NCBI GenBank assembly: GCA_030280995.1
Contig: JASXTE010000005.1
Coordinates: 27,071,501-27,135,500 of the forward strand
Direction of reading: 5' to 3'
DNA length: 64,000 nt
From: Hemileia vastatrix
Taxonomy: Eukaryota; Basidiomycota; Pucciniomycetes; Pucciniales; Zaghouaniaceae
Shown: positions 32,233 through 43,500 of the stretch, one piece after another
Position numbering within the stretch: position 1 is the first letter of the stretch
Layout of the letters: each line of letters begins with the position of its first letter
Notes under the pieces: model-generated
Seen by the model: only the letters and a program-made list of their open reading frames with translations
What the model was told of the DNA's origin: nothing
Databases searched by the model: none
Program-made: the position numbers and the translations under genes

Positions 32233-32332
32233 ATGTTTGGTTTTCATTAACAGAGTTCACGGATAATTTTATAAATTTTCATACTAGGAAACATGTGTTT
32301 TTGGCAAAAATTGTAATCATATATCAGATATT

Positions 32333-32622
32333 TGTTGAAGGAGACTGGTTGTTAGGCACTAATGTTCTTGAGTATTCTACACGTGCTTAACACAATGATT
32401 GATTTATACTGAGTATTGATTTAAGACGTGATCAGTTAGTCAGGGTGTATAATGATAATATGAGATTATATATAGTAAAAGCATTACACTGTATACTTTG
32501 TTTATTAGAACTGACATTAGTATGTCTATTAGGTGATTGAATACGTTACAGTCAACGGGGTTTTACTATAACTGACAAATCTCTTTATAATAACTTAAAG
32601 GTGATTTGAATTGGTCTCAATA
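32333..32622 (+). repeat. 5' LTR of copia 1 (short form)
   Basis: Starts TGTTGAAGGAGACTGG and ends TTGGTCTCAATA. A TATA box (TATATATAG) lies at 32467-32475. It holds one 68-bp cassette at 32533-32600 bounded by AG|GT on both sides (TTAG|GTGATTGAATACG ... CTTAAAG|GTGATTTG). The downstream primer-binding site was not identified with confidence. Confidence 0.9.
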
Positions 32623-32646
32623 GATTAAAAGTCTGAAGATCTTTTC

Positions 32647-35600
32647 ATGAGCTCTCCGAGTGAAGATATACCTGATACATCTTCTGCTACTTCTGATAAT
32701 ACCTCGTCAACATCAACCTTTCGACCAGCGGCTGAAACTAGTACCTCATCTAATCCTACACGTCCCTACATCTCTTTGACTATGTCAGATCAGTCAAATG
32801 ACAAACTATTGAGAGTACCGGTTCTCACCTCCGGGAATGTTTCTCTTTGGAAATCCATGATTGAGTTCTACTTTGACTCTCATGATCTAACTCATCACAT
32901 AACTTGTGCTGCCAAGCCCAGTGATGCTGATTCTAATGACTGGCGAAAGGGTGAAGCTAAATCTCGGTTAATCCTAATCAACGCTGTTGGACCAAGGGAT
33001 TCATTACTGATCTCAAAGGCTAAATCCACTTATCTTGCCTATCAAAAAATTCTTTCTGATTATGGTGAGGGCAATGCCTCTACGGTCTCTGATCTGTTGG
33101 ATCAGCTTGTTTATTTGAAATGGGATGGAGCTTCATCTCTTAGGGAGCATTTGGGCAAATTTGAACAGATAGAAAACTTGTTGGTAAACAGTGCATCCAG
33201 TGACCCGGAGCTGTCTATTCCCTCCAAAGTGGTGGCTATGATTCTTGCTAAAAGTGTTCAACACGAGACGATGTTAGGAATCACTCAAAACCTTTTTCAG
33301 AATTTTAAGAATTTAACACTAGAGCAAGTTTACGATAGTCTCAAATCAGAGGCAAATCGCAGGTTGCGTGATGAAAACTCTAGTGATAACGCACTAAAAG
33401 CTCAGGCAAAAAAGAAAAAAACTACTCATCACTCTCATTCACCTGATAAAAAGGACAAGAAGAATATCAAGTGCAAACTAGGACATGTCGGTCACAGTGA
33501 CGAGAATTGTATCACTCAACTACGTGAGGAGTTAAAAAAATTAAAAGTCACGTCGCACTCTAAAAACGAGAAGGCCAAACCTGCTGAGGAAGTTACTGAA
33601 TCAGCTTCATTAGTTGTTGAACACGAGCATGAAGAATCAGCATATCTAGCTGGAACAAAAAATTTGAACACTCGTTTTGTCTTAGATTCAGGAGCGACTT
33701 CGCATATGGTTCAGAATAAGGGAGTGCTTTCTAATCTTAAAAATCTTATCCCTCCAGTTAAAATTGATACTGCCGGAACCGAAGTTTTGATTGCGAATTA
33801 TTCTGGTGACTTGGTTATTAATCGAAAATTGGTTCTGCATGATGTCTTAGCCATAGATGGAATTTCTGCCAACTTAATCTCAGTCAATAAGTTGAATCGT
33901 CTAGGTTATAGTATTGTTTTTGATCCTGTTGAAACAAAAGTCCTTAACTCAAGTGGACAGCTTGTTGCCAGGCTTAATCATAAAGGTCAAAAACAAAACT
34001 TGTGGTATGTCACGAATAAGGCTCTATTGTCGAGTGAATAGAGTCTGACACTGTTTCAATGGCATCAACGTTTAGGGCATCTGAATAATAAATCTACCAG
34101 AAGGTTTCTCACTGAAAAGGGTATTGATTTTGTTGATGAAAGATATGAGTGTGTTACATGCCTGAAAGGAAAAATGGTGAAATTACCCTTCCTATCGTCC
34201 TTTCCACTGGCAACTGCACCTCTCTTTCGTATTCATTCGGATGTTATGGGGCCTATTGAACCACCTAGTATTGGGGGTCATAGATATGTAGTTACATTCA
34301 TAGATGACTGCACACGATATTCGACTGTTTTTCTTATGAAATGCAAATCAGAAGTTTTCTCTAAGTTTCTTATTTATCAGGCTGATGTTGAAAATAAGTT
34401 GGAGCGTAAAATTAAATTTTTGAAATGTGACAGGGGAGGAGAGTATGGTGCTGGAAAATTTATTGATCATTTGAATAAATGTGGGATCACTCGAGAACAG
34501 GCACCAGCCAGGACACCTCAACACAACTCTGTTGCTGAGCGATTCAACAAGACTCTCATGGATAGAGTTTGTACTATTATGATAGACTCTGCATGCCCGG
34601 CTCCACTCTGGGGAGAGTGTGTTATAAGTAGTGTATATCTGTTGAATTTGCTCCCACATTCCAAACTCAAGTCAAGGACGCCACAGGATGTCTTAAATGA
34701 TTTTCTTCCAAGTGAAGGTAATCATTCAGTTGACTACTCATTTCTTCGAAGATTTGGTTCCCTTGCCATTCGACACAGTGCCAAGGAAGATCGCCCTCAT
34801 AAATTTCAGCCTCGGGGTATCGAATGTGCAATTGTTGGTTATGAACCCAACTCTAAAAGTTATCGGCTGTATGATTCAATAAAAAGAAAAATTATTGTTT
34901 CACGTAATGTGAAAATTCTTGAATCACAAAATTATTTTAGTGAACCAAATGTTTCCATTAAGGTACCTGATTATGTACTTCTACCGACTTCCTCTAACAC
35001 TATCATTAACTCACCTGCACAAACTGAATCATCTTCACAAGTGGCTCTCTTACCACTGTCATCTTCAGATACCTCAATTCACACCTCTGTCCCAGGTGAG
35101 GAATTGGCAGTATTAGATAATGATCATGTAGAGGGCACACAAAGGAAGAGTCAACGACTTAAACTTACCCTCCAACGTCAAACATCTGAACCAACCGAAA
35201 GTGAAAATCCTCTAGTACCTGTACCAGATGACTCTGAGGCTAGTAACTCGTCTACCTCTGAAAATCTCTCACATCATGGCAGACCAGTGAGACAACACAA
35301 TCCACCAGCTTACTATGGTTATTTTGCCAGCCATACATCAGATACTCCTACATATAAGCAGGCGATGAATAGTCCGGAAGCTGAATTATGGCGTGAGGCT
35401 ATGGATAAAGAATTTGATTCTTTATGCGAGCATCAGGTTGGCGAGTTGGTAAATAAGACAAAGGACATGAAGGTCATTGGAGGTATTTGGGTCTTGTCTA
35501 AAAAAAGGGATGAACTCGGTAGAGTAATCAGATTTAAGGCACGATGGGTTGCTTTGGGAAATCTTCAAAAAGAGGGTATAGACTATGGAGAGACATATGC

Positions 35601-36942
35601 TTCTGTAGGACGTACGGAGACGTTTAGGCTTCTCATGTCCCTTGCCGCTGCTAGAAACTGGTTTATTTCACAATTTGATGTATCAACTGCCTTTCTTCAT
35701 GGCATAATGAAAGACGATGTTTATGTTACACAAGTAAAAGGCTATGAAATAGGTGGTAAGCATAAGGTTTGGAAGTTAAAAAAATCACTCTATGGCACTT
35801 GTCAAGCACCTCGACAGTGGAAGGAAAAGTTTGTTGAAGTCATGACAAAATTATATTTTACGGAGGCCAAAGGAGATGAATCACTGTTTATTTATCAAAA
35901 TAAGAAAGTATTTCTTTTTGTTCATCTCCATGTGGATGACGGACTGGTTTTCTCAAATTGTGCTAAAACCATAAACCAATTTCATACTGATTTACAGGTG
36001 CATTTCAAGGTTAAATGGACTGATAGCCCAACTTATCATTTGGGTATCAAAATTTCATATCTTGATGATTACATCACATTAACTCAGGAGTCTTATGTTA
36101 ATGAGTTGGCTAGACGTTTTGATTTGTCTGATTGTAAGAAGCTATCCACACCGCTTCCAGTAAATTGTCATCTGGTCGATCCATCACCTGAGGAGACTGA
36201 AGCCGGTAAGGAGGATCCTTATCAGGAGCTTATTGGCTCTTTGAATTATCTAGCTGTTTCAACAAGACCAGATATTAGTCAAGCCCTTAATACTCTATCT
36301 AAATACAACTCAAATCACTCACCCTATCACTGGAAGCTTGCTCAGAAACTCTTACAGTATGTAATTACGAATCAGACAACTGGGATCAGGTATCTACGAA
36401 ATACGAGTAATGTTGATTTTGAGGCCTATAGTGACTCTGATTATGCTAATTGCAAGGCCACTAGATGTTCAGTAACTGGCTTTGTGATCATGCTCAATGG
36501 GAGTCCGATATCCTGGCGAAGTAGACGGCAAAAAGTGGTAACTCTTTCGGTTACTGAAGCTGAATACATTGCTATGTGTGAATGCGCAAAATCTCTTGTC
36601 TGGCTCTCAAAAATTTTTTTCTCTCTCAACATTGATATGGTCACCCCACAACTTCTTAGCCGAATAAATGAGCCAGATCTATTTTGTGATAATAGTGGGG
36701 CCATCTTCTTGTCTAAGGAAGCTCAAATCAATGAGCGCTCAAAACATATAGATGTTCGTTATCATTGGCTGCGACAGAAAGTTAAACGTAATGAAATAAG
36801 AATTGTCTATTGTTCCACTATGGACATGCTGGCCGATATGTTCACCAAACAACAACCACAAATTCGTTTTGATAGTGATAAACAGCGTTTAAATCTAATC
36901 ATGTCTGAAGCAGGGGGGGTGTTGAAGGAGACTGGTTGTTAG
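32647..36942 (+). CDS. Copia 1 Gag-Pol polyprotein with one internal amber codon
   Basis: Codons 1-464 (32647-34038) hold Gag, a damaged zinc knuckle and the protease (LDSGATSHM, Asp near nt 33685). TAG follows at 34039-34041. The same frame then continues without a break to 36942: the GAG-pre-integrase motif FQWHQRLGHL, integrase with D-D-E visible (FIDDCTRY, KCDRGGEYG, NSVAERFNKT), reverse transcriptase with HVDDGLVF in place of the usual YVDD context (35932-35940) and RNase H (YSDSDYANC, then YHWLRQKVKR). The knuckle reads CKLGHVGHSDENC, missing the second Cys of CX2CX4HX4C. The full product would be about 1,431 residues if the TAG is read through. The frame extends 23 bp into the 3' LTR. 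Confidence 0.85.
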
Positions 36943-37516
36943 GCACTAATGTTCTTGAGTATTCTACACGTGCTTAACACAATGATTGATTTATACTGAG
37001 TATTGATTTAAGACGTGATCAGTTAGTCAGGGTGTATAATGATAATATGAGATTATATATAGTAAAAGCATTACACTGTATACTTTGTTTATTAGAACTG
37101 ACATTAGTATGTCTATTAGGTGATTGAATACGTTACAGTCAACGGGGTTTTACTATAACTGACAAATCTCTTTATAATAACTTAAAGGTATTGTTTTATT
37201 ACTAAAACTGTTTAATCACATTTTGCAATCCAATCTTATATTTTTCCATTTACGAAAACTGATTGATCATTTTTTATATTTTCTTATCTTTAACTTACTA
37301 TATTGATATTTGTGTTAAAACCCGTTTAACTATTTAATCTATCAATCACTTGGGACAGGTGATTGAATACGTTACAGTCAACGGGGTTTTACTATAACTG
37401 ACAAATCTCTTTATAATAACTTAAAGGTGATTGAATACGTTACAGTCAACGGGGTTTTACTATAACTGACAAATCTCTTTATAATAACTTAAAGGTGATT
37501 TGAATTGGTCTCAATA
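36920..37516 (+). repeat. 3' LTR of copia 1 (long form with cassettes)
   Basis: Identical to the 5' LTR outside an extra 307 bp (37188-37494). The order is cassette 37120-37187, an intron-like 171 bp (37188-37358, GTATTG...GGGACAG), cassette 37359-37426, cassette 37427-37494, then the common tail. All cassettes are 68 bp and every junction is AG|GT. Confidence 0.9.
37188..37358 (+). other. Intron-like segment in the 3' LTR of copia 1
   Basis: Begins GTATTG, ends TTGGGACAG and has a TTTAAC branch-like word upstream of the acceptor. It lies between two copies of the 68-bp cassette and is absent from the 5' LTR. Splicing is inferred from sequence only. Confidence 0.6.
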
Positions 37517-37712
37517 ATATTTGCTAACGATTTCAGCCTTTTCTGTGAATCATCGAAAAATTGTCAGGGGCCTCGAGCCGGATACTAAAATTCAAAAGCT
37601 ATTTCCAAAATGTGAAACTGAATTTGAAATATGCGCCGTGGAGAAATTCGCAAGAAATTCGTAGCAAAAAGAAAAAAAAATTCTGAGCAATTGAGTTTTT
37701 TAAAAGAGGTCT

Positions 37713-38269
37713 CACCCTGAAAAAAAGTTGGCACCTGCTGGCAGGTGCGACCCCCCAATTAAACACTACGCACCAAGTAAGATATCCCTGATGGGGATAT
37801 CCAGCGCGAGTTGGGGATATTGTAGGGAGGGACATAAGGATAGAAAAATATGTGCAAGGAAAATATGTGTAAAGAAAATATGTGAGAAAAATAAGTGTAA
37901 TAAAAATATCTTGCAACCATGGAAAATTTTGTTTTTTGTTTTTTATTTTTTATTTATTTTTTCTCAAAAAAAGGATTTTTTTTCATTTTTTCTGTTGTTT
38001 ATTTTATTTTCTGTCTTTTTACCTTTTTTTTTTTTTTTTTTTGAAAAAAAAAAACCCCTCATGGTCGCAAATGATTTTCTTACACTTACTTTTTTTGCAC
38101 TTAACTTTTCTTACATTTATTTTTCTGACCTAAAGTCCCTTACTAAAATATCCCCCACTCGGACTGGATATCCCCATCAGGGATATCTTGCTTGGTGCGT
38201 AGTGAAACTACCATAGTCTAGTCAAGGATAGGAACCTGCTAGCAGGTGCCAGGTTTTTTTTTTCTGGTG
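37713..38269. mobile_element. Small MITE (family E) split by MITE D
   Basis: The left part (from CACCCTGAAAAAAAG, with palindrome 37731-37748, GCACCTGCTGGCAGGTGC) and the right part (palindrome core ACCTGCTAGCAGGT at 38234-38247, then TTTTTCTGGTG) form an inverted pair around MITE D. Without MITE D it would be about 113 bp. Flanks are TCT and CCT, so the duplication is not exact. Confidence 0.5.
37764..38204. mobile_element. 441-bp CACTA-type MITE (family D), duplication AAA
   Basis: Both ends start CACTACGCACCAAGTAAGAT (one base differs at the right end) and are flanked by AAA (37761-37763, 38205-38207). A GATATCCC/GGGATATC hairpin sits just inside each end (37781-37801, 38167-38187). The interior is AT-rich with TAAGAAAA-type subterminal words and no coding capacity. 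Confidence 0.85.
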
Positions 38270-38334
38270 CCTTTGATTAAGATTCTTATTTTTATGTCTT
38301 TTACTCACTACCATTTTTTCCGAGGGTATCTTAA

Positions 38335-38425
38335 CCTCCACCCATACCAGATAAGCCTCCCATACCACCACCACCACCCATGCCAGGGAAACCACCCACG
38401 CCTCCACCCCCACATCGGCGCACCA
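38335..38425 (-). other. Possible terminal exon, Gly/Met-rich
   Basis: On the minus strand an acceptor-like TTCTTGTAG near 38432 is followed by an open stretch ending GGFPGMGGGGGMGGLSGMGG and a stop at about 38332. Base composition is less AT-rich than the surroundings. It could be the tail of a host gene whose rest is not present, or chance. Confidence 0.25.
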
Positions 38426-38495
38426 TCCTACTTCTACAAGAATAAAGAGCTCAGAAAAATTAGATAGGAATCTATAAAAATGGAAATAAACCAAC

Positions 38496-38636
38496 ATGGC
38501 CGCTCCAAAGTTGCTGAAGTTTTCACCTTCCACTACATTGGGTATCGGGGCTAGCCAAACTTGTGGGGCCAAAATCAAGAAAAAGAAGAAAACTGTAACT
38601 TTTGAAAGTGACGAAAGCATTGAAAACCGAGTTTAA
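38496..38636 (+). CDS. Small open frame, 46 codons, function unknown
   Basis: ATG 38496 to TAA 38634-38636. The product starts MAAPKLLKFSPSTTLGIGAS and ends with a basic run KIKKKKK followed by TVTFESDESIENRV. The less AT-rich composition suggests host DNA. It may be a first exon or a small basic protein, or chance. It lies 84 bp before copia 2. Confidence 0.3.
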   Translation: MAAPKLLKFSPSTTLGIGASQTCGAKIKKKKKTVTFESDESIENRV

Positions 38637-38720
38637 TGTTTTTGAAAAATGATTGAATATAATCAAACTTTGAAAGTGCAATTAGCTTCAAGCTAAATAG
38701 TTGATTTTAAAAGAAAAGGT

Positions 38721-39608
38721 TGTTAGTATATACATAATATTCTAATTCATACTTATTATTATAATCTTTTTTGCATTACTTGTCCCGAAGTGGACTGATA
38801 CTAACTGTATGTAGAAGAGAGAGAAGTGTATTGTGCTAGCGTGAGAAGTTGTAGTTATGGTATATATAGCTATCAAGTGTTCATCTATTACCATATCTTT
38901 TGTCTTCTTTTGCTCATCATCTCATCTCATCTCTCTACACGTACTCACTTGAATATACAGGTGTGTACCATTACTATCATAAGTTGATTTTTACATTTAA
39001 TTGTTATTGTTATAGGTTAGCGCATTACTATCAGCGATTTCAGCTTCATCCACAGTGTTACTAGAGGAGAAGACTTACGCTAGATTAAAGGTGTGCTCTA
39101 ACTGTAGTTTCCTATTGTTACTATTATATTCATACTCCACTATGTTTGTAGGTTAGCACAACACTGTTCTCTTGTGATCCATATTATTTACGAGTAGATC
39201 TCATATCATACAGGTGTGCTTATCTTTGCAATTAAATATCTTTTGTCTTCTTTTGCTCATCATCTCATCTCATCTCTCTACACGTACTCACTTGAATATA
39301 CAGGTTAGCGCATTACTATCAGCGATTTCAGCTTCATCCACAGTGTTACTAGAGGAGAAGACTTACGCTAGATTAAAGGTTAGCACAACACTGTTCTCTT
39401 GTGATCCATATTATTTACGAGTAGATCTCATATCATACAGGTTAGCGCATTACTATCAGCGATTTCAGCTTCATCCACAGTGTTACTAGAGGAGAAGACT
39501 TACGCTAGATTAAAGGTTAGCGCATTACTATCAGCGATTTCAGCTTCATCCACAGTGTTACTAGAGGAGAAGACTTACGCTAGATTAAAGGCTTTTATTA
39601 TTCTTTCA
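38721..39608 (+). repeat. 5' LTR of copia 2 with a GT...AG cassette array
   Basis: Starts TGTTAGTATATACATAAT and ends TTATTATTCTTTCA. From the presumed start site: leader exon 38893-38960; intron-like 38961-39015; exon A 39016-39090; intron-like 39091-39151; exon B 39152-39213; a 22-bp intron start 39214-39235; a second copy of the leader 39236-39303; A 39304-39378; B 39379-39440; A 39441-39515; A 39516-39590; tail. The second leader-A-B block is exactly the first with both introns removed. Confidence 0.9.
38861..38868 (+). promoter_or_regulatory. TATA box of the copia 2 LTR
   Basis: TATATATA lies 32 bp upstream of 38893, where the duplicated leader copy also begins. The spacing is right for a TATA-directed start, so 38893 is the likely 5' end of the transcript. 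The 3' LTR copy of the box is at 43927-43934. Confidence 0.65.
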
Positions 39609-39666
39609 CATTATCAGTACCAGCTCACGTACTTAAGCACAAACAACAACTAGTAACACTAGTAAC

Positions 39667-40527
39667 ATGGACAACAATAGCATCCGTGAATTAATCTCTG
39701 CACTTGAAAACAAAAATGACACAAAACTCGGAAGTGACAATTACTTTACCTGGGCTGCTCACATGGAAGGTCTTCTCTTCGAAAATGAACTGTGGGAAGT
39801 AACCGAAAACGAGTTTATAATAACAACTACTGAAAAAGAAGATGGGACAACAATCACGTCTCCAAGTGCAAATGAGATCAAGAAGCGCCTTAAGACAAAC
39901 ATGAAAGCGTATTCAATGATTCTTCGACATCTTGACCATGAAAACACGATGCTAATTTGCGACAGTCCAGAGCTAAAAGGAGATCCATACAAAACATGGA
40001 TGAAACTGAAAGAGAAACATGCTGAAGTAAATCAATTCACTAAAGCCGCTGCCTACAAATCATTAAATGATCTGACTTACACTACGGATCTCAAAACCTT
40101 TATTAACGATATCCGAAAAGTCCTACGAAATTTGAGAAATGCTAAAATCAGCTATGAAGGCGACACTGTAGCTACTCAAATAATTATGAAATTACCTGAT
40201 CAATATCAAACCACAGCTCAAAATATCCTGGCTTCTGGAAAGGTAACCATGATGAATGTCCTGGCAGTACTCGAACAGACTAGCAAATTTCACAATCTTC
40301 AGGACAACCAATCGAACGAATCTAAGACTAGCAAAGCCCTTATTGCCGACTCAAGTAAAACTGAAACGTCGAAGTCCAGAGAAAGAAAACCGCGAAAGAA
40401 ATGCACGTACTGTAATAAAACAGGACATCTTGAAAGCGAATGCTGGGAGAAGGTTGGAAAACCAAGCTGGGTCGAACAACGCGATCAATGGAAGAAAGAG
40501 ATGGCTGAGAAGAATAAAAAAAACTAA
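39667..40527 (+). CDS. gag: Copia 2 Gag
   Basis: The frame encodes 286 residues. The N-terminal part is a typical copia Gag (NYFTWAAHMEGLLFENELWE, then a helical region up to about residue 215), followed by a Lys/Ser-rich linker and one zinc knuckle CTYCNKTGHLESEC (CX2CX4HX4C, about nt 40402-40443). It forms the virus-like particle and binds RNA. The frame ends TAATGA just after a run of eight A, and Pol continues in the +1 frame. ATG 39667 is the first ATG after the LTR cassettes and the presumed primer-binding region. Confidence 0.9.
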   Translation: MDNNSIRELISALENKNDTKLGSDNYFTWAAHMEGLLFENELWEVTENEFIITTTEKEDGTTITSPSANEIKKRLKTNMKAYSMILRHLDHENTMLICDSPELKGDPYKTWMKLKEKHAEVNQFTKAAAYKSLNDLTYTTDLKTFINDIRKVLRNLRNAKISYEGDTVATQIIMKLPDQYQTTAQNILASGKVTMMNVLAVLEQTSKFHNLQDNQSNESKTSKALIADSSKTETSKSRERKPRKKCTYCNKTGHLESECWEKVGKPSWVEQRDQWKKEMAEKNKKN

Positions 40528-43500
40528 TGAGTCAGCTATGATGGCGTACAATCAGTATGTTCTTATCTCTTCTATCGACAACAACACCAACCTGAAACCA
40601 ATCCTTGATTCAGGAGCCACGTCAACGATGATTAGAAACCGAAAGTACTTCTGGACATATCAGAGTACTAAGTTCGATATTGTGACTGGAAATGAAAACA
40701 CAGAATGTGTTGGAAAGGGAACTGTTAAATTGGTTGAAGGGAAAAATGTTGTGACTCTTAATGCACTACATGTACCTAAATTACCGTATGATCTTGTGGC
40801 AACTATTGAGTTTTGGAGAAAAAATTATCAAGTTGAATTTGCTAAGAATCCCGAAAGATGCATCATCAGTAATAAAAATCTTAAATTCAATGCAGATATC
40901 GAGAACAATCTTTGCAAAATGCGTGGAAACTTCAAACCAGCTGAGTCCGCACTGATTTGCTCTGTAAAAATGTGGCATGATAGACTGGGACATCCAAACT
41001 CGAAGTATACAAAGTCAACTGTTGGTGAGACGTTGGACGACAGTCAGTTCTTCTGTGAAATCTGCGAAATGACAAAAGCGAAGAAACTACCATTTCAAGG
41101 ACATTTTCCAACACCAAAGAAACCTCTGGAAGTGATCCACACCGATCTTAGTGGCAGAATCAATCCACCAACCAACAGTGGCTATGAGTACTATATGAAG
41201 ATCACAGATGGATTAACTTCAACTCGTGCAGTATACCTGTTAAAAAACAAAGATGAGGCACTATCTAAATTAACGGAATTTAAGACAAAATATGAAAATA
41301 TCTGTGAATCAAAAATTAAGACTATTGTAACAGATGGAGGAGGAGAATACTGCTCGAATAAATTTGAAACATACCTTAAAGACAATGGTATTTTCCATCA
41401 AATCACTGCGCCTTATACACCTGAGCAGAACCCAATCAGCGAGCGAGGAAATCGAATCACCACCGAGAAAGCTCGAGCGATGCTGTTCCAATCAGGGCTA
41501 CCACTTAGCTATTGGGGAGAAGCAGTAATAACAGCAGTATATTTGGAAAATCTGATAGTTAGTAAGGCTGCAAATATGATATCACCATATGAAGCACTTA
41601 CCGGCAGAAAACCAAAAATAACACATCTACACCCGTTTGGATGCCTAGCTATTGCCAATATTCCAAAACAACAGAGGAAAAATAAGTTTGCTCCGACAGG
41701 CACCAGATGTGTTCTACTTGGGTATTCTGAAGGAAACAACAACTATAAGTTGATGGAAATTCAAACAAAAAGAATAATCTTCACTCACAACGCCACATTC
41801 AATGAGTCAGTGTTTCCTATGAAAGATTGCAACAGCCCAAAAGAAATGTTCAATATCGTCACCATAAGTCACACAACAGAGACACCAACAAATCAAAATG
41901 TTGAAGATGATGAGGAATTTCATGATGCAGTAGAGGAACAAATAGAAGAACAGTCAGCAGATACTGAAAATCCAGTAACCAGACGACTAATCTTACGCCT
42001 TGGTCCACCGCCACCTGAAAATCAATCAGATCAGTATTCTGGACCCACCCTGAGATCTCATACCAGGAAGGTGATAAATGAACTTGAAGGTACCCACAAT
42101 GCTTTAATAAACTTTGTCGAACAACAAAACACAGATCCTGACAATTACAGAAAGGCAATCAGTGGGTCTCAAAGGTCACACTGGATAAGTGCAATTAAAG
42201 AAGAACTTGACTCACTTCATGAAAATCACGTGTGGTGTATCGTCCCTGCTAATCATCAAAAAACAATACCTACCCGTTGGATCTTCAAAACAAAGTATGA
42301 TGAAAATGGAGTCCTTAACAAATTTAAAGCAAGACTGGTTATCAAAGGCTATCTACAAAGACATGGAATAGACTTCAACGAAACGTTTGCACCTACCGGG
42401 AGACTGGCAACCCTTCGAACGATCTTTGCGCTTGCTGCTATTGAAGGATTACCGATGCATCAACTTGATATAAAGACTGCATTCCTAAACAGTAATCTTG
42501 ACGAAGACATCTTTATTCAACCTCCAGAAGGTTTTACTGAGTGGTTGGATAGATCAAACTTGAACTGTAAAAAGGAGATAGAGCAATTAAATGGTGGTAG
42601 CAGAGTTTTAAAATTAAAAAAAGCACTCTACGGTTTAAAGCAGGCACCTAGAGCCTGGTATCAGGAGGTATCTAAGTGGTTCCATAAACATAAGTTTAAA
42701 ACCAGCAATAGCGATCCCTGTTTATTTATTAGAAAAGATTCAAATGATGACTATTTATATGTGTTTATTTGGGTGGATGACATGGCTATCATTGGACACG
42801 GGGCTCATCAATTTCATGCTGAATTATCGAAGGATTTCAAGGTACATGACTTCACAAAAGCAACTTATCTACTGGGTATACAAATTACTCGACTAAATAG
42901 TACTTCTGTTCAACTACACCAAAGTCAGTACATAGCAGATCTATTAGAAACCTTCGGTATGACAGACTGCAAAATTAATCCTACTCCAATGCAATCAAAT
43001 ATCCAGCTGTTACCCTCTGATGATGACCAATACGCTCAGTTTCTGAAAACAGGAAATGACTATCGAAGTATCATTGGAAGTATTGGCTATCTAGCACAAT
43101 GTACTCGACCGGATATCACCCATGCTGTCAACTATTTATCTCAGTTCCTCATAAAACCAAATCAGTCTCACTGGCAAGCGGCACTCCGAATTCTAAGATA
43201 TCTCAAGGGTACAGCCAATGTTGGCCTACTGTACTCACGAGACTTCAAAACATTAATACCCACGAAAATCAATATTAGCAATCAAGCACCTACAGGTTTC
43301 AGTGATGCGGATTGGGCTGGATGTAATCTAACACGTAGATCAACTAATGGGTATGCCTTTCTGCTCGGTGGAGGTGCTATTTCTTGGAAGAGCAAAAAGC
43401 AAAACACTGTTTCCACATCAGCCACTGAATCTGAGTATAAGGGATATCTTGATGCAGGATTAGAAGGAGTATGGTTGCGAAAACTGCTAAGTGAACTAGG

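Larger units (their letters stand above)
32333..37516 (+). mobile_element. Ty1/copia retrotransposon 1
   Basis: LTRs at 32333-32622 (290 bp) and 36920-37516 (597 bp) enclose one long gag-pol frame broken by a single TAG. The 5-bp target duplication is ATATT (32328-32332 and 37517-37521). A polypurine tract GCAGGGGGGG precedes the 3' LTR. The parts shared by the two LTRs look identical, so the insertion is young, yet their lengths differ by exactly 307 bp. Confidence 0.9.

Noticed and set aside
36441..36704. Antisense frames across the retrotransposon Pol genes, such as this one
   Set aside because: Shadow frames opposite conserved domains, with no independent motifs.
39214..39489. 91-codon frame in the copia 2 LTR, repeated at 44280-44555
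   Set aside because: It runs through the LTR cassette array. Its identity in both LTRs follows from LTR duplication, not selection on a protein.
40256..40515. Upstream part of the long Pol frame of copia 2 as true coding sequence
   Set aside because: It overlaps the Gag zinc-knuckle region in another frame and has no domain. Gag is the real frame here.
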